This document shows positions 32,011 through 41,087 of a stretch of 64,000 bases of DNA, one piece after another. A program made the position numbers and the translations under genes. The DNA lies in assembly GCF_000092645.1 (NCBI RefSeq), contig NC_014165.1, positions 496,001 to 560,000 of the forward strand, read 5' to 3'. Under the pieces are notes generated by a model. It worked only from the letters and a program-made list of their open reading frames with translations, was not told the DNA's origin and searched no databases. Every line of letters begins with the position of its first letter. Position 1 is the stretch's first letter. The DNA is from Thermobispora bispora DSM 43833. GTDB taxonomy: Bacteria > Actinomycetota > Actinomycetes > Streptosporangiales > Streptosporangiaceae.

Positions 32011-33689
32011 CCGGTGAGGAGATCACCCGGGTCGGCTTCGGGGATGACCAGGACGCCTTCGCCATCCGGCGCCTCGCCCGGGAGATCGCCGAACGGGTGG
32101 GGCTGGAGGCGCAGGACCGGATCCGGATGGCCACCGCGCTCAGCGAGATCGTCCGGGAGGTGCTCGCGCTCGGCGGAGAGGGGGTCGTGATCATCAGCCT
32201 CACCGAGGAGAGCCTGATCATGACGGTGGACTACCGCGTCGGCGAGGACCTGCGGCAGAGCGAGGGGATGGCGCTCGCCGGGCGTCTGGTCGACGAGGTC
32301 GTCCACGCCGAGCCCGGGAGCATCACCCTGGTCAAGCGCGTGCCGGCCCACGTCGCCCGGCGCTCGCCGGCCGAGGTCCGCGCCGGCCTGTCACCCGTGG
32401 TGCGGGTCACCGCCATGGACGAGCTGCGGGAGCAGAACCGGGAGCTCGCCGGCACCCTGGAGGAGGGGCAGCGGCTCAACGTCGAGCTGACCGAGACGAA
32501 CAAGGGCATCCTGGCGCTGTACAACCAGCTCTCGGCCGAGCTGGAGGAGACCAACCGCGGCGTGGTCGCGCTCTACGCCGAGCTGGAGGAGAAGTCCGCC
32601 CGGCTCCGGGAGCTGGCCGAGGCCCGGCAGCGGTTCTGGGTGAGCGTCAGCCACGAGCTCCGCACCCCGCTCAACTCGATCATCGGGCTGGTACGGCTGC
32701 TGCTCGGCCCGGGCGGGGAGCCGCTCAGCGAGGAGCAGGAGCACCAGATCCGGCTGATCGGCTCCTCGGCCGAGACGCTGCTGGCCATGGTGAGCGAACT
32801 GCTCGACATGGCCAAGGCCGAGTCCGGGCGGATCCAGCCGCAGCCGGTGGCCGTCGATGTGGCGGCCCTGGCCGAGGAGGTGTGCACGGCCCTGCGTCCG
32901 GCCGCGCCCCACCGGGTGGCCCTGATCGTCGACGTGGCCGCCGACGTGGGCGAGATGTTCGCCGACAAGGCGATCCTCGCCCGGATCCTGCACAACCTGC
33001 TCTACAACGCGCTGAAGTTCACCTACGAGGGCGAGGTACGGCTCAGCGTCCGCCTCGACCCGGACGCGGGCGACGTCGTCTTCACCGTCGCCGACACCGG
33101 GATCGGCATCCCGGCCAAGTACCTGGAGCGGGTCTTCGAGGAGTTCTTCCAGGTCCCCGGGCCGGTGGCGGTCAAGGCCGAAGGGAGCGGGCTCGGCCTG
33201 CCGTACGCGCGGCGGCTCGCCGAGGCGCTCGGCGGCACGCTCACGCTGACCAGCCGGGAGGGCGAGGGCACGACCGCCACGCTCCGCGTGCCGCGGCGGA
33301 TGGCGCGGCCGGAGGTGAACCGGGTGCTGATCGCGGACGGCGACGCCGGGTTCCGCGCCGCGGCCCGGCGGCTGCTGACCGGCTTCGCCACCCACGTGAT
33401 GGAGGCCGCCGACGGGATCACCGCCCTGCAGCTCATGACCGCGCACCCGCCGGACGTGGTGTTGATCGACGAGTTCCTGCCGCGGATGGACGGCGCCACC
33501 CTGCTGCAGCGGATGGCCGAGGCCGCGCGGCTCCGCGACGTCCCGGTGGTGGTCGTCGGCTACCCCTCCCAGCAGGCGGACCGGGGATTTCCGGTCCTGA
33601 GCCGGCAGGAGCTCGACCGGGACCGGCTGCTCGCGACGATCCGGGCGGTCCGGGCCGCCCGAACGGGTGGGGGGCCGGAGCATGGGTGA
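32007..33689 (+). CDS. Hybrid histidine kinase with N-terminal GHKL domain
   Basis: This 560-residue protein has an unusual order. An RsbT/RsbW-like ATPase domain (about 1-115, MATALSEIVREVLALGG) is followed by a heptad-rich coiled coil (about 138-205), HisKA with His216 (WVSVSHELRTPLNSIIGLVR), HATPase (about 330-440; NLLYNALKFT, then DTGIGIP and GSGLGLPYARRLAEALGG), and a C-terminal receiver (about 445-550) whose acceptor is the Asp in VVLIDEFLPRMDG. There is no membrane segment, so it senses a cytoplasmic cue, probably stressosome state. It overlaps its neighbours by ATGA and 8 nt. Confidence 0.9.
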   Translation: MTGEEITRVGFGDDQDAFAIRRLAREIAERVGLEAQDRIRMATALSEIVREVLALGGEGVVIISLTEESLIMTVDYRVGEDLRQSEGMALAGRLVDEVVHAEPGSITLVKRVPAHVARRSPAEVRAGLSPVVRVTAMDELREQNRELAGTLEEGQRLNVELTETNKGILALYNQLSAELEETNRGVVALYAELEEKSARLRELAEARQRFWVSVSHELRTPLNSIIGLVRLLLGPGGEPLSEEQEHQIRLIGSSAETLLAMVSELLDMAKAESGRIQPQPVAVDVAALAEEVCTALRPAAPHRVALIVDVAADVGEMFADKAILARILHNLLYNALKFTYEGEVRLSVRLDPDAGDVVFTVADTGIGIPAKYLERVFEEFFQVPGPVAVKAEGSGLGLPYARRLAEALGGTLTLTSREGEGTTATLRVPRRMARPEVNRVLIADGDAGFRAAARRLLTGFATHVMEAADGITALQLMTAHPPDVVLIDEFLPRMDGATLLQRMAEAARLRDVPVVVVGYPSQQADRGFPVLSRQELDRDRLLATIRAVRAARTGGGPEHG

Positions 33690-35271
33690 CACGCGGGCCA
33701 CGGTGCTGGTGGTCGACGACACGCCCACCAAGCGGTACATCCTGTCGAGCTGGCTCCGCCGGGCCGGGCACCGGGTGGTGGAGGCCACCGGCGGCGGCGA
33801 GGCGCTGTTCCTCGTCGGGGAGGTCAAGCCCGACCTCGTCGTCCTCGACATCCGCATGCCCGACATCAGCGGATTCGAGGTGTGCGAGCGGATCAAGGGC
33901 GACCCGGCGACCGCCGCCATCCCGGTCATCCAGGTGTCGGCGGCCGCGATCGCCGCGTCCGACCGTACCGAGGGCCTGGAGCGCGGGGCGGACGCGTACC
34001 TGACCGAGCCGATCGAGCCGGACGAGTTCACCGCGACCGTCGAGGCCACGCTGCGCTACTACTGGGCGCGGCGGCGGGCCGAGCGGATGGCCGCGCGGCT
34101 CGCCCAGCTCGTCGAGATCACGCTGCGGATCAACGAGGCGGAGACCTTCGACGAGGTGCTCCGGGTGGCGGCCGGCGGGGCCGCGCAGATGCTGGAGCGG
34201 CCCGCGGGCCTGCTCGCGCTCGCCCCGAACGGGAAGACACGCGCCTACATCGCCCGGCCGGGCCGGGAGACCACGGCCATGTCCGCCACTCCGGGCAGCC
34301 TCGACCGGCTCACCGGCCGCTCCCTGGGGGAGGCGGCCGGGGTGCGGCTGCTCGAAACCGGCGTGGACGAGTGGACGCGGATCGTGCCGGGCTGCGGGAT
34401 CACCTCCGGCGTGCGGGGCGTGGTGTGCCGGACCAAGACCGGCCGGCCGCCGGTCTACCTCGGCGTGGCGAGCCGGCCGCCCATGGACGAGGGCGACACG
34501 AACCTCCTCCGCCAGCTCGGGCAGGCGCTCGCCCTGGCCGTGGACGCGCTGCGGGCGTACACCGAGGAGCACACGATCGCGCTCACCCTGCAGCGCAGCC
34601 TGCTGCCCAGGCGCGTCCCCGACATCCCCGGCCTGCGGATCAGCGTCCGCTACCAGCCGGCCGCCAAGGAGGTGGGCGGGGACTTCTACGAGGTCCTGCC
34701 GCTCGGCGAGCGGGTGCTGGTCGCGCTCGGCGACGTCCAGGGCCACTCCCTGCACGCGGCGACCGTGATGGCGGAGCTGCGGCACGCCCTGCGCGCCTCG
34801 CTGCTCGACAAGGTCGACCCGGCGCATTCGATGGGGCTGCTCAACACGGTGCTGCGCCGCTACCACCCGCTGATCACGGCGACCGTCTGCCTGCTGCTCA
34901 TCGCGCCGGCCACCGGGGAGGTGGAGCTGGTCAACGCCGGGCACATCCCGCCGCTGCTCGCCGGGAAGGACGCGCGATACCACCCGTTCGGCGACCTGAT
35001 GCTCGGCGTCACCGACGAGACCTACCGCGTGGAACGGCTGATCCTGCCCGAGGACGGCACCATCCTGCTCTTCACCGACGGGCTGATCGAGGACCGGGGC
35101 CGGATGCTCGACGACGGCCTGGAGACCGCCCGGCGGCTCGCCGAGGACGTGGGCGACGACCTCGACGCGTTCTGCGACCGGCTCATCGGCGCGTTCGGCG
35201 CCCGGGAGGACGACTTCGCCCTCGTCGCGGTGCGCCGCACCGGAGAGCGGAAGCCGTACCCGAGCGAATAG
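33682..35271 (+). CDS. Response regulator with GAF and SpoIIE/PP2C phosphatase domains
   Basis: This 529-residue protein has a receiver (1-125, acceptor Asp56 in LVVLDIRMPDISGFE), a GAF-like domain (about 140-290), and a SpoIIE/RsbU-type phosphatase (about 300-520; LQRSLLPRRVPDIPGL, KEVGGDFYEVLPL, VALGDVQGHSLHAAT, LLFTDGLIEDRG). Such proteins dephosphorylate anti-anti-sigma factors and so activate a stress sigma factor. It is the likely output of the kinase encoded just upstream. No anti-sigma, anti-anti-sigma or sigma-B gene is present here, so the final target is elsewhere. ATG 33682 is chosen; GTG 33667 is possible. The stop codon lies within the ygfZ -10. Confidence 0.92.
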   Translation: MGDTRATVLVVDDTPTKRYILSSWLRRAGHRVVEATGGGEALFLVGEVKPDLVVLDIRMPDISGFEVCERIKGDPATAAIPVIQVSAAAIAASDRTEGLERGADAYLTEPIEPDEFTATVEATLRYYWARRRAERMAARLAQLVEITLRINEAETFDEVLRVAAGGAAQMLERPAGLLALAPNGKTRAYIARPGRETTAMSATPGSLDRLTGRSLGEAAGVRLLETGVDEWTRIVPGCGITSGVRGVVCRTKTGRPPVYLGVASRPPMDEGDTNLLRQLGQALALAVDALRAYTEEHTIALTLQRSLLPRRVPDIPGLRISVRYQPAAKEVGGDFYEVLPLGERVLVALGDVQGHSLHAATVMAELRHALRASLLDKVDPAHSMGLLNTVLRRYHPLITATVCLLLIAPATGEVELVNAGHIPPLLAGKDARYHPFGDLMLGVTDETYRVERLILPEDGTILLFTDGLIEDRGRMLDDGLETARRLAEDVGDDLDAFCDRLIGAFGAREDDFALVAVRRTGERKPYPSE

Positions 35272-35281
35272 CCTGGGAGCC

Positions 35282-36340
35282 ATGCGGAGCCCACTGCTGG
35301 ACGCCCTAGGCGCGGTCCCCGGTGAGCGGCCGGACGAGACCGTCGCCGCCCACTACGGAGACCCCTACGCCGAGCAGCGCGCGCTCGTGCGCGGGGAGGC
35401 GCTCACCGACCGGAGCAACCGGGGGGTGGTGCGCGTCTCCGGTCCCGATCGGCTGAGCTGGCTCAACAGCCTCAGCTCGCAGAAGCTCGACACCCTCCGG
35501 CCCGGCGTCCCCACCCAGACGCTGATCCTCGACCCGCACGGCAGGATCGAGCACCACCTCACCCTGGTGGACGACGGGACGGCGGTGTGGGCGCACGTGG
35601 AGCCGGGCACCGCGGCGGACCTGATCGCCTTCCTGGAGAAGATGCGGTTCATGCTCCGGGTCGAGATCGAGGACCGGACCGCCGAGTACGCGGTGGTCTC
35701 GGTGGGCGCGCCCGGCACCGAACCGGCGCCGCGCACCCTCCCGGAGGGCATCATCGCGATCGGCGGCGACCTGCTCGTGCCGCGCGACCGGCTCGCCGGG
35801 ATCGCCGATGAGCTCGGGCTGCGGCTCGCCGGGCTGTGGGCGTACGAGGCGCTGCGGATCGCCGCGCACATCCCCCGCCTGGGCTTCGAGACCGACCACA
35901 AGACCATCCCCCACGAGGTCGGCTGGATCGAGAAGGCGGTCCACCTCAACAAGGGCTGCTACCGGGGCCAGGAGACGGTCGCCCGGGTGCACAACCTCGG
36001 CCACCCGCCGCGCCGGCTCGTCTTCCTCCACCTCGACGGCAGCGTCGACATCCTGCCGCCGCACGGCGCCCCGGTCACGCTCGCCGGCCCGGCCGCGGCC
36101 GCCGGGGAGCCCGGGGCGGAGCCGGACGCCGGCGACCGTGGGCAGGTGGGGTTCGTCGGCTCGTCGGCCCGGCACTACGAGCTCGGCCCGATCGCCCTCG
36201 CCCTGGTGAAGCGGACGGTGCCGGTCGACGCACCGCTGCTCGCGGGTGGAGTGGCCGCGTCGCAGGAGGTCATCGTGCCGCCGGACGCCGGGCGGAACGT
36301 GAAGATCGACCCCGCCCTGGCGCGCCGCCGCCTCCGCTGA
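35282..36340 (+). CDS. ygfZ: YgfZ/GcvT-family folate-binding protein
   Basis: This 352-residue protein helps repair or assemble Fe-S clusters in a folate-dependent way. The diagnostic motif is KGCYRGQETVARVHNLGHP, which has the conserved redox Cys. Earlier landmarks are RVSGPDRLSWLNSLSSQ and the barrel strands up to TLILDPHGRI. The start is leaderless, with TAGCCT at 35269-35274 plus 7 nt; the first three bases of the hexamer are the stop codon of the phosphatase gene. It probably neighboured fur ancestrally, with the stress operon now in between. The end lies in a tandem duplication. Confidence 0.93.
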   Translation: MRSPLLDALGAVPGERPDETVAAHYGDPYAEQRALVRGEALTDRSNRGVVRVSGPDRLSWLNSLSSQKLDTLRPGVPTQTLILDPHGRIEHHLTLVDDGTAVWAHVEPGTAADLIAFLEKMRFMLRVEIEDRTAEYAVVSVGAPGTEPAPRTLPEGIIAIGGDLLVPRDRLAGIADELGLRLAGLWAYEALRIAAHIPRLGFETDHKTIPHEVGWIEKAVHLNKGCYRGQETVARVHNLGHPPRRLVFLHLDGSVDILPPHGAPVTLAGPAAAAGEPGAEPDAGDRGQVGFVGSSARHYELGPIALALVKRTVPVDAPLLAGGVAASQEVIVPPDAGRNVKIDPALARRRLR

Positions 36341-36381
36341 GGACCGCCCGGCGGGCGCCTGAGGACCGCCCGGCGGGCGCC
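36338..36381 (+). repeat. 22-bp perfect tandem duplication spanning the ygfZ stop codon
   Basis: Copies 36338-36359 and 36360-36381 are identical. The first begins with the TGA stop of ygfZ. Confidence 0.95.
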
Positions 36382-36537
36382 GTCCACGGGCGCCCGCCCG
36401 CGCGCGGGAGTGCCCGCCGGCGCGGGCCCGCCGGCCGTGCGCCGCGCCGTCGCGCGGCGGTGAGGCGGAGGCCGATCCGGTCCCGCACGTGCGGGCCGCG
36501 GCGGTCAGGCATCCCATCCGGCAGGGCCGCGCGGCGG

Positions 36538-36978
36538 TCAGGCCGAAGGCGCGTCGACGTGGAGGACCAGGGTGACCGGGCCGTCGTTGGTCAAGGTCAC
36601 CTTCATGTCCGCGCCGAACACCCCGGTCTCCACCCGGGCGCCGAGCGCGCGCAGCTCCTCGACCACCGCGTCGACCAGCGGCTCGGCCACCGGGGCCGGC
36701 GCCGCCGCCTGCCAGGTGGGCCGGCGGCCCCGCCGGGCGTCGCCGTACAGGGTGAACTGGCTGATCACGAGCAGGGGCGCGTTCAGGTCGGAGCAGGACT
36801 TCTCCCCGTGGAGGATGCGCAGCCCCCACAGCTTGGCCGCGAGCCGCGCCGCCTCCGCCCGCCCATCGGTGTGGGTGACTCCGACGAGGACGAGCAGGCC
36901 CGGCTCGTCGATCGCCCCCACGACCTTGCCGTCGACCGTCACAGACGCCGAAGTGACCCGTTGCACGACCGCACGCAT
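36538..36978 (-). CDS. dtd: D-aminoacyl-tRNA deacylase
   Basis: This is a 146-residue enzyme that hydrolyses D-aminoacyl (and Gly-mischarged) tRNAs. The active-site motif [16 protein letters not shown] and the Gly-cisPro motif [11 protein letters not shown] are both present. The N terminus [17 protein letters not shown] is standard, so ATG 36978 is used and a longer frame upstream is rejected. It is convergent with ygfZ and lies next to other housekeeping genes. Confidence 0.95.
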   Translation of the reverse strand: MRAVVQRVTSASVTVDGKVVGAIDEPGLLVLVGVTHTDGRAEAARLAAKLWGLRILHGEKSCSDLNAPLLVISQFTLYGDARRGRRPTWQAAAPAPVAEPLVDAVVEELRALGARVETGVFGADMKVTLTNDGPVTLVLHVDAPSA

Positions 36979-37203
36979 GGCCCCGAATTGTGCCACGCCA
37001 TGCCGTACGGCCATGCGGCCGGCCGGGTCCGGGATCCGGGGCGCCGCGCGCCGGTCCCGGATCCCCGGGCGTGGTCACCGGTCCCGGGTGCCCTGAGGCC
37101 GGCCGCGGCCGGCTCGGTGACCGCCGGCGCAGCGATCGGCAGACCGGCCGCCCACCGGGAGCGGCCGGACGGGTCCCCTCGGCGCGTGCATAGACTGCTC
37201 GGC

Positions 37204-38142
37204 ATGCCTGAGCTGGTCGTCGAGGTGGTCCGTTCGGGGTTCGTGGAGTGCGTGCACCGCGTGCGGGTGCACGTCGTGGACGCGCAGGGGGAACCGGTCA
37301 TGGTGCGCGGGGACACCGCGGCCCTCGCCTCCCCGCGCTCCGCGATGAAACCCCTGCAGGCGCTCGCCATGCTCCGCCACGGCCTGCCGCTCACCGGCGA
37401 GCTGCTCGCGCTCGCCTGCTCCAGCCACTGCGGGGAGGCCTTCCACGTCGACGGGGTGCGGAAGATCCTGGCGTCGGCCGGGCTCGACGAGTCCGCCCTG
37501 CGCTGCCCCCCGGACCTGCCGTACGACGAGGAGTCGCGGCTGCGGGTGATCCGTTCGGGCGGCACCGCGGAGCGGATCTACATGAACTGCTCCGGCAAGC
37601 ACGCGGCGATGCTCGCCACCTGCGCGGTGAACGGCTGGCCGCTCGACAGCTACCTGCACCCCGGCCACCCGCTGCAGCGGGCGATCCGCGCCGCCGTGGA
37701 GGAGTTCACCGGGGAGCGGATCGCGGCGACCGGGGTCGACGGCTGCGGGGCGCCGCTGCTGTTCGTGTCGATGACCGGGGTGGTGCGGGCCTACCGCCGG
37801 CTCGTGCTCGCCGAGGGCGGGCCGGAGCGGCGGATCGCGGACGCCATGCGCGCCCATCCGGAGTGGACCACGGGTACGGCCCGGCCGGAGACCGTGCTGA
37901 TGCGGGCGATCCCGGGGCTGCTGGTCAAGTCCGGGGCCGAGGGGTTCGTGGTCTGGGCGCACTCCGACGGCCGCGCCGGCGCGGTGAAGGTCGAGGACGG
38001 CGGGGAACGGGCGCGGATGCCGGCGACCGTGGCGGCCCTGCGCGCCGCCGGGCTGGACGCGCCCGAGCTCGCCGGGCTCGCGACCGCCCCGCTCTTCGGC
38101 GGCGGCGAGCCGGTCGGCGAGGTCCGGGTCCGGCCGGCCTGA
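37204..38142 (+). CDS. L-asparaginase II family protein
   Basis: This 312-residue member of the bacterial asparaginase II-type family (Pfam PF06089), unrelated to E. coli AnsB, probably hydrolyses Asn to Asp and ammonia. Conserved blocks are LASPRSAMKPLQALAMLRHG, YMNCSGKHAAMLATCAVNGW and TGVDGCGAPLLFVSM. The start is leaderless: TAGACT (37191-37196) plus 7 nt. Cytoplasmic, as no signal peptide is present. Confidence 0.9.
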   Translation: MPELVVEVVRSGFVECVHRVRVHVVDAQGEPVMVRGDTAALASPRSAMKPLQALAMLRHGLPLTGELLALACSSHCGEAFHVDGVRKILASAGLDESALRCPPDLPYDEESRLRVIRSGGTAERIYMNCSGKHAAMLATCAVNGWPLDSYLHPGHPLQRAIRAAVEEFTGERIAATGVDGCGAPLLFVSMTGVVRAYRRLVLAEGGPERRIADAMRAHPEWTTGTARPETVLMRAIPGLLVKSGAEGFVVWAHSDGRAGAVKVEDGGERARMPATVAALRAAGLDAPELAGLATAPLFGGGEPVGEVRVRPA

Positions 38143-38191
38143 CGGAGCCTTCGGCGTACCGCTCGCGCGGCCGCGCACCGCACCTCTTCGA

Positions 38192-38286
38192 TCGGTATCA
38201 AATGGATATTTGATATATGTCGAAAAATTTTTTATTCAATGATATGATAGCCAAAATTACAAAAATTAGGCGGTAGTTTCTCCGTC
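38192..38286. promoter_or_regulatory. AT-rich promoter island with 8-bp palindrome
   Basis: About 95 bp of strikingly AT-rich DNA. TATCAAAT (38196-38203) and ATTTGATA (38208-38215) are a perfect palindrome with a 4-nt centre. A run of A and T tracts follows (38223-38262). TAGTTT (38274-38279) lies 7 nt before the methyltransferase ATG. Likely a regulator and/or Lsr2-type nucleoid protein target, inferred from composition. Confidence 0.6.
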
Positions 38287-39165
38287 ATGCGAAATGACGG
38301 AGAACCGAGCATGACCGCGCTCATGGCCGCGGCGGCCCGGGCGGCGCATCTGATCGTCGATGAAGAGCCGCACATCTTCCGCGACACCCTGGCCTACCGG
38401 TTGCTCGGCGAGCGGGCCGAGACGCTGGTGGGCTTCCACCGTGCCCATGGCACGGAGCCGGTCCTCGCGGGCGCCCGGACCGCGGCGGTCACGCGCAGCC
38501 GCTACACGGAGGACCGGCTGACCGAGGCGATCGGCCGCGGAATCGGCCAGTACGTGATCCTCGGCGCCGGGCTGGATTCGTTCGCCTACCGGTCCCCGTA
38601 CGCCGGGAAGATCCGCGTCTTCGAGGTCGATCACCCGGACACCCAGGGGTGGAAGCGCGCGCTGCTCACCGCGAGCGGGATCCCCACGCCGCCCTCGCTG
38701 CGCTTCGTCCCGGCCGATCTGGAAGAGCAATTCGACCGTCTCGCGTACGGCGGGCTGGACCCCTCCCGGCCGGCGTTCGTGAGCTGGCTCGGTGTCACCA
38801 TGTACCTCACCCGCGGTGCGGTGGAGCGGACGCTCGCGTGGCTCGGCCGCCTCGCGCCCGGCACGGAGCTCGTCGTGGAGTACCTGCTCCCCGAGGCGCT
38901 GTGGGACGCCGCCGGCCGGGAGTACGCGGAGCACGTCCGGGCGGCCGCGGCCGGATTCGGGGAACCATGGGTGACCTTCTTCGCCCCCGAGGAGATGTCC
39001 GCCCTGCTGGAGAGGCACGGGTTCGAGGTGATCGAGCAGGCACGGCAGCGCGAGGCGATCGACGCCGCCCTGTGGCACCGGTCCGATTCGCTGAGCGCCT
39101 GCGACCTGTCGGTCTTCGCCCATGCCCGGGTACGCCGCGATCCGGCCGCGGGCGGCGGCGCCTGA
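38287..39165 (+). CDS. SAM-dependent methyltransferase, LCMT/PPM-like family
   Basis: This 292-residue class I methyltransferase is of the leucine-carboxyl-methyltransferase-like type widespread in mycobacteria and other actinobacteria. The SAM site is YVILGAGLDSFAYRSPY, followed by RVFEVDHPDTQGWKRALL, FVPADLEEQFDRLAYGG and a FVSWLGVTMYLTRGAV segment. The substrate is unknown; family members modify polyketide, lipid or carboxyl groups. The promoter is leaderless within an AT-rich island (a TAGTTT hexamer, 7 nt). An internal ATG at 38311 with GGAG upstream is another start. The unusual promoter suggests conditional expression or acquisition by transfer. Confidence 0.88.
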   Translation: MRNDGEPSMTALMAAAARAAHLIVDEEPHIFRDTLAYRLLGERAETLVGFHRAHGTEPVLAGARTAAVTRSRYTEDRLTEAIGRGIGQYVILGAGLDSFAYRSPYAGKIRVFEVDHPDTQGWKRALLTASGIPTPPSLRFVPADLEEQFDRLAYGGLDPSRPAFVSWLGVTMYLTRGAVERTLAWLGRLAPGTELVVEYLLPEALWDAAGREYAEHVRAAAAGFGEPWVTFFAPEEMSALLERHGFEVIEQARQREAIDAALWHRSDSLSACDLSVFAHARVRRDPAAGGGA

Positions 39166-39413
39166 CTCCTCCGCGGCCGGCGCCGGTTCGCCGATCCCGC
39201 CCACCGGCGTCGGATGTGGCGCGCCCCACCGGCGCCGGCCGGGGCGCCGGTGGGACGGGCACGCGCTCGCGACGCCGCACCGCCGCGCGCGGGCTCGCCG
39301 GCCGCCGGCCAGGCCCGGGCGCCATCGCCGGCCCGGCGGCCTCCGCCGGCGCGCCGGGCGGACCTCCCGGCCGCAGGCGCCCGCGCGGGCGGGTTCGCCG
39401 GCCGCGGCGCGGG

Positions 39414-41027
39414 CTACAGCGAGCGGAACCGGCGGCTGGCGGAGATCGCGCCGGAGGTGGTCACCGTGAACGTCCGCATCGAGTCGGCGAACTTCGACAG
39501 ATCCCACTCGGCGGGGCCCTGGTACCAGTACAGGTGGTCCGCCCGCTCGCCGTTGCCGGTGAACGAGCTCACCACCCTCGCCCAGGGGTCCACGTTGTCG
39601 AAGATCACGGCGTACGGCAGATAGCGGGAGAACAGCTCGATCCGTCGCTCCGGCGGCACGTCGTCGATACCGCCCTCCGCCAGGTACCGGCGGAAGCCCA
39701 GGGTGTGCGCGAGGGCCGCCGACCCCTTCGCGGTCTTCGCCGGCATGAACTGCCCGCCGTACGCGAGCGCCGCGCCGGCGATGATCACGGCGAGGCCGAG
39801 CAGTCCGTACGTGGTGAACCAGGCGAGCAGCACGGTGCCCAGCACGCCGATCACGATCGTGATGATCCCCAGGGTGGTCCACCGGGAGCGGACGGAGTCG
39901 GGCCGCCTGGCGAACCAGCCCTGCCGTACCACGTCCTCGTAGAGCGCGTCCCGGACCGCGTCGAGCCTCTCGGCGAACGAGCCGTGGAGCTCCGACAGCA
40001 GCACCGAGTCCCGGCCGTCGAAGAGCGCGTCGTAGAGGGCGCGCTCGTAGGGGAGGAGCTCGTCGACCCGGGCGCCGGGCAGCTTGACCAGCCGCCAGTC
40101 CGGGGCGTCGTACGCCTGCCGGGGCTGCTCGTCGATCCGCAGGTAGCCGCGGACCGCGAGGTCGAGGATGGTGGCGGTGACGTCGACGACGTCCGCCTGC
40201 TCGTCGATGAGGGTGCCGATCTGTCCCGGCCGCACGCCGTCGGGCGGGGTGAACACGCCGTTCCGGTGCCCGCTCAGCGGGCCGGACTCGGTGCTGATCA
40301 CCCGGGCGTCCCGGCCGCGGGTCCAGTAGAGGAGGCCGACGCCGCCGAGGAGGACCACGAGCAGCGCGGCGAGCGCCGTACCGGTGACCGCGTTCAGGGT
40401 GAAGGCGGTGGAGAGCTCGAACCGGCGCTCCAGGATCGGCTGGGCCTTGGCCGCCCCCTGGGGGAAGCCGACGGCGACGGTGAGGAGCTCACCGGCGCGG
40501 AGGTTCTGCTGCTCGAACGTGGCCGAGGCGCCGGTGTGGTCCATCGAGGCCGAGGTGCAGCCGATGACGGAGGACGGCGGCCCGGCGAAACAGGACAGGT
40601 GGTGGATGGGCTGAGGGCCGGTGACCGTGACCGTGGCGCTCTCGGCGGGGCCCGCCACGGGGAACCAGCGCAGCTCCACGCTGCCGGGCAGCGGGGTGAC
40701 CGCACCGGTGACGTCGTACTCCACCGTGCCGCTCTTGGCCATCGTCAGGGTCTGCCCGTCGAACGAGGCGCCCTTGACGTTCGAGATCCGGTAGAGCCGG
40801 TCGCGGGTGTCGTCGTACCGGGTGCGGGTGATGAGCTTGCGCTGGACCGGTCCGCCGGCGAGGGTGACCGACTCCTTGACGTGGAGCACGCCGTCGGTGC
40901 GCAACTCCATCGTCACCTCGGTGGCGGTGATCCGGCCCGGCGCCTCGTCGGCATGGGCCGGAGCCGCCGCAAGGACGGCAAAGGGGAGCAAGATCAACAA
41001 TCTTAATCGGCGTGCCAAATTCACCAC
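39414..41027 (-). CDS. DUF2207 membrane protein
   Basis: This 537-residue protein has a signal peptide (RRLRLLILLPFAVLAAAPAHA), an extracytoplasmic DUF2207 domain (about 30-230; ITATEVTMELRTDGVLHVKE), a helix at about 240-260 (TALAALLVVLLGGVGLLYW), a cytoplasmic region, two further helices (IITIVIGVLGTVLLAWFTTY and the next) and a C-terminal tail with a YAVIFDNVDPWA motif common in this family. GTG 41027 lies 8 nt after TAAGGT on the minus strand. Function is unknown; it diverges from corA across only 60 bp. Confidence 0.88.
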   Translation of the reverse strand: MVNLARRLRLLILLPFAVLAAAPAHADEAPGRITATEVTMELRTDGVLHVKESVTLAGGPVQRKLITRTRYDDTRDRLYRISNVKGASFDGQTLTMAKSGTVEYDVTGAVTPLPGSVELRWFPVAGPAESATVTVTGPQPIHHLSCFAGPPSSVIGCTSASMDHTGASATFEQQNLRAGELLTVAVGFPQGAAKAQPILERRFELSTAFTLNAVTGTALAALLVVLLGGVGLLYWTRGRDARVISTESGPLSGHRNGVFTPPDGVRPGQIGTLIDEQADVVDVTATILDLAVRGYLRIDEQPRQAYDAPDWRLVKLPGARVDELLPYERALYDALFDGRDSVLLSELHGSFAERLDAVRDALYEDVVRQGWFARRPDSVRSRWTTLGIITIVIGVLGTVLLAWFTTYGLLGLAVIIAGAALAYGGQFMPAKTAKGSAALAHTLGFRRYLAEGGIDDVPPERRIELFSRYLPYAVIFDNVDPWARVVSSFTGNGERADHLYWYQGPAEWDLSKFADSMRTFTVTTSGAISASRRFRSL

Positions 41028-41035
41028 GAGGTAGC

Positions 41036-41079
41036 ACCTTAGCGTCGTCCCGCCCGGCGGGCCGGGATCTCGATAGGCT
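41036..41079. promoter_or_regulatory. Divergent leaderless promoters for DUF2207 and corA
   Basis: TAAGGT on the minus strand (41041-41036) and TAGGCT on the plus strand (41074-41079) each lie 8 nt from their GTG starts (41027 and 41088). The 60-bp intergenic gap must hold both promoters, so their upstream halves overlap or compete. Confidence 0.55.
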
Positions 41080-41087
41080 TGCCGGAC

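Noticed and set aside
38143-38195. Prophage or integrase border near the AT-rich island
   Set aside because: No integrase, att-like duplication or tRNA end is present nearby; only the promoter itself is AT-rich.
39122-39469. Open frames between the methyltransferase and DUF2207 genes
   Set aside because: Pro/Ala/Arg-rich noise without start signals, partly antisense to the DUF2207 gene.
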